Shown here in pieces: positions 63,672-64,000 of a stretch of 64,000 nucleotides of DNA. The stretch is from assembly GCA_945881875.1 (NCBI GenBank), contig CAMCVH010000002.1:1-64000 (forward strand). The letters are read 5' to 3'. The position numbers and the translations under genes are program-made. The notes beneath the pieces are model-generated. The model was not told the DNA's origin. It saw only the letters and a list, made by a program, of their open reading frames with translations, and did not search any database. Every line of letters begins with the position of its first letter. Within the stretch, counting starts at the first letter, position 1. Source of the stretch: Polynucleobacter meluiroseus (GTDB taxonomy: Bacteria > Pseudomonadota > Gammaproteobacteria > Burkholderiales > Burkholderiaceae).

Positions 63672-64000
63672 ATGAACTCTCAACCGGCATCCAATGTGGA
63701 TTGGATCAATCAAATTGATTGGTTGAGGGAGGAGGCTCGTGCGCTTGATTTTGGCGATATTAGAGTTTCTGACACGGATTTGAGTCAGGCTGGACCAAAA
63801 TTGCGAGAGTGGTTGGATGCGGGTTGTCACGGTGATATGAATTATATGAGGGAGCACGCTCATTTGCGAGAAGATCCTGCAGAACTTTACGTAGGAACTA
63901 TCCGAGTGTTAACCGTCAGGATGGATTACTTGCCGGATAACCCGGCGATGCGAACAGCAGTCGATTGGCGGCAAAAAGAAATGCAAAAGTTAGATGATGG
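63672..64000 (+). CDS. queG: tRNA epoxyqueuosine reductase QueG, 3' end outside window
   Basis: The first 109 residues of a cobalamin and iron-sulfur enzyme that completes queuosine synthesis are visible, and the frame is open to base 64000. WLREEARALDFGDIRVSDTD, LREWLDAGCHGDMNYMREH and AELYVGTIRVLTVRMDYLPD match the QueG N-terminus (DUF1730). The 4Fe-4S cysteines lie beyond the window. ATG at 63672 fits the family start. Together with queC it shows that the organism makes queuosine. Confidence 0.9.
   Translation, partial: MNSQPASNVDWINQIDWLREEARALDFGDIRVSDTDLSQAGPKLREWLDAGCHGDMNYMREHAHLREDPAELYVGTIRVLTVRMDYLPDNPAMRTAVDWRQKEMQKLDD

Noticed and set aside
63642..63863. 73-residue minus-strand frame at the right end
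   Set aside because: It is antisense to the clear QueG N-terminus.

Overview
The window looks like chromosomal DNA of a free-living, AT-rich betaproteobacterium of the Burkholderiaceae, most likely Polynucleobacter or a close relative. The evidence is betaproteobacterial gene order (exbB-exbD-lpxK-Trm112-kdsB-adk; ribD-ribE-ribBX-ribH-nusB beside nrdR and glyA; tolQRAB-pal-cpoB-queC), a RibB fused to a degenerate GTP cyclohydrolase II domain, short intergenic gaps, many ATGA/TAATG overlaps and frequent TTG starts. The genus is inferred from gene content, not from a search. No rRNA, CRISPR array or transposase was seen.

Region 1 (1-19065) is a surface-polysaccharide locus. It holds the 3' part of a UDP-GlcNAc 2-epimerase gene, then a 3.3 kb foreign-looking insert (RecT/Bet-like annealing protein, YqaJ-type exonuclease, Xre-type regulator and two unknown proteins). 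Next comes a leftward operon (O-antigen ligase/polymerase, two glycosyltransferases, a WecA/WbpL-like initiating transferase). A rightward run follows: three glycosyltransferases, galE, rfbBDAC for dTDP-L-rhamnose and a methyltransferase. Two GT9 (heptosyltransferase) genes close the locus, one of them waaC.

Region 2 (19154-28487) carries a divergent tripartite efflux set (TolC-like opposite MacA plus a split MacB), an AAA/DUF4143 ATPase, uppP, trmB and a lytic transglycosylase with a good sigma70 promoter.

Region 3 (28551-36550, leftward) is glyA-nrdR, four minor-pilin-like genes, then the riboflavin operon and nusB. One pilin gene starts exactly at the predicted mature N-terminus and so has no leader.

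Region 4 (36648-53318) is mostly core envelope and housekeeping: a YdfG-like dehydrogenase, Tol-Pal, queC, adk/kdsB/lpxK/exbDB, xseA, sodB, yajQ, murB, an AEC transporter, xerD and plsY.

Region 5 (53433-61604) starts with a universal stress protein whose N-terminus can only be reached from an ATA codon. A co-directional set follows: two PAP2 phosphatases, a polyprenyl-phosphate sugar transferase, a flippase-like membrane protein, an ArnT-like transferase, ugd and a UDP-glucuronate 4-epimerase. Together these could dephosphorylate lipid A and add galacturonic acid; this is the most interesting system-level hypothesis in the window.

Region 6 (61650-64000) has tRNA-Lys with a 21-bp perfect terminator stem, amiC, tsaE and the start of queG.
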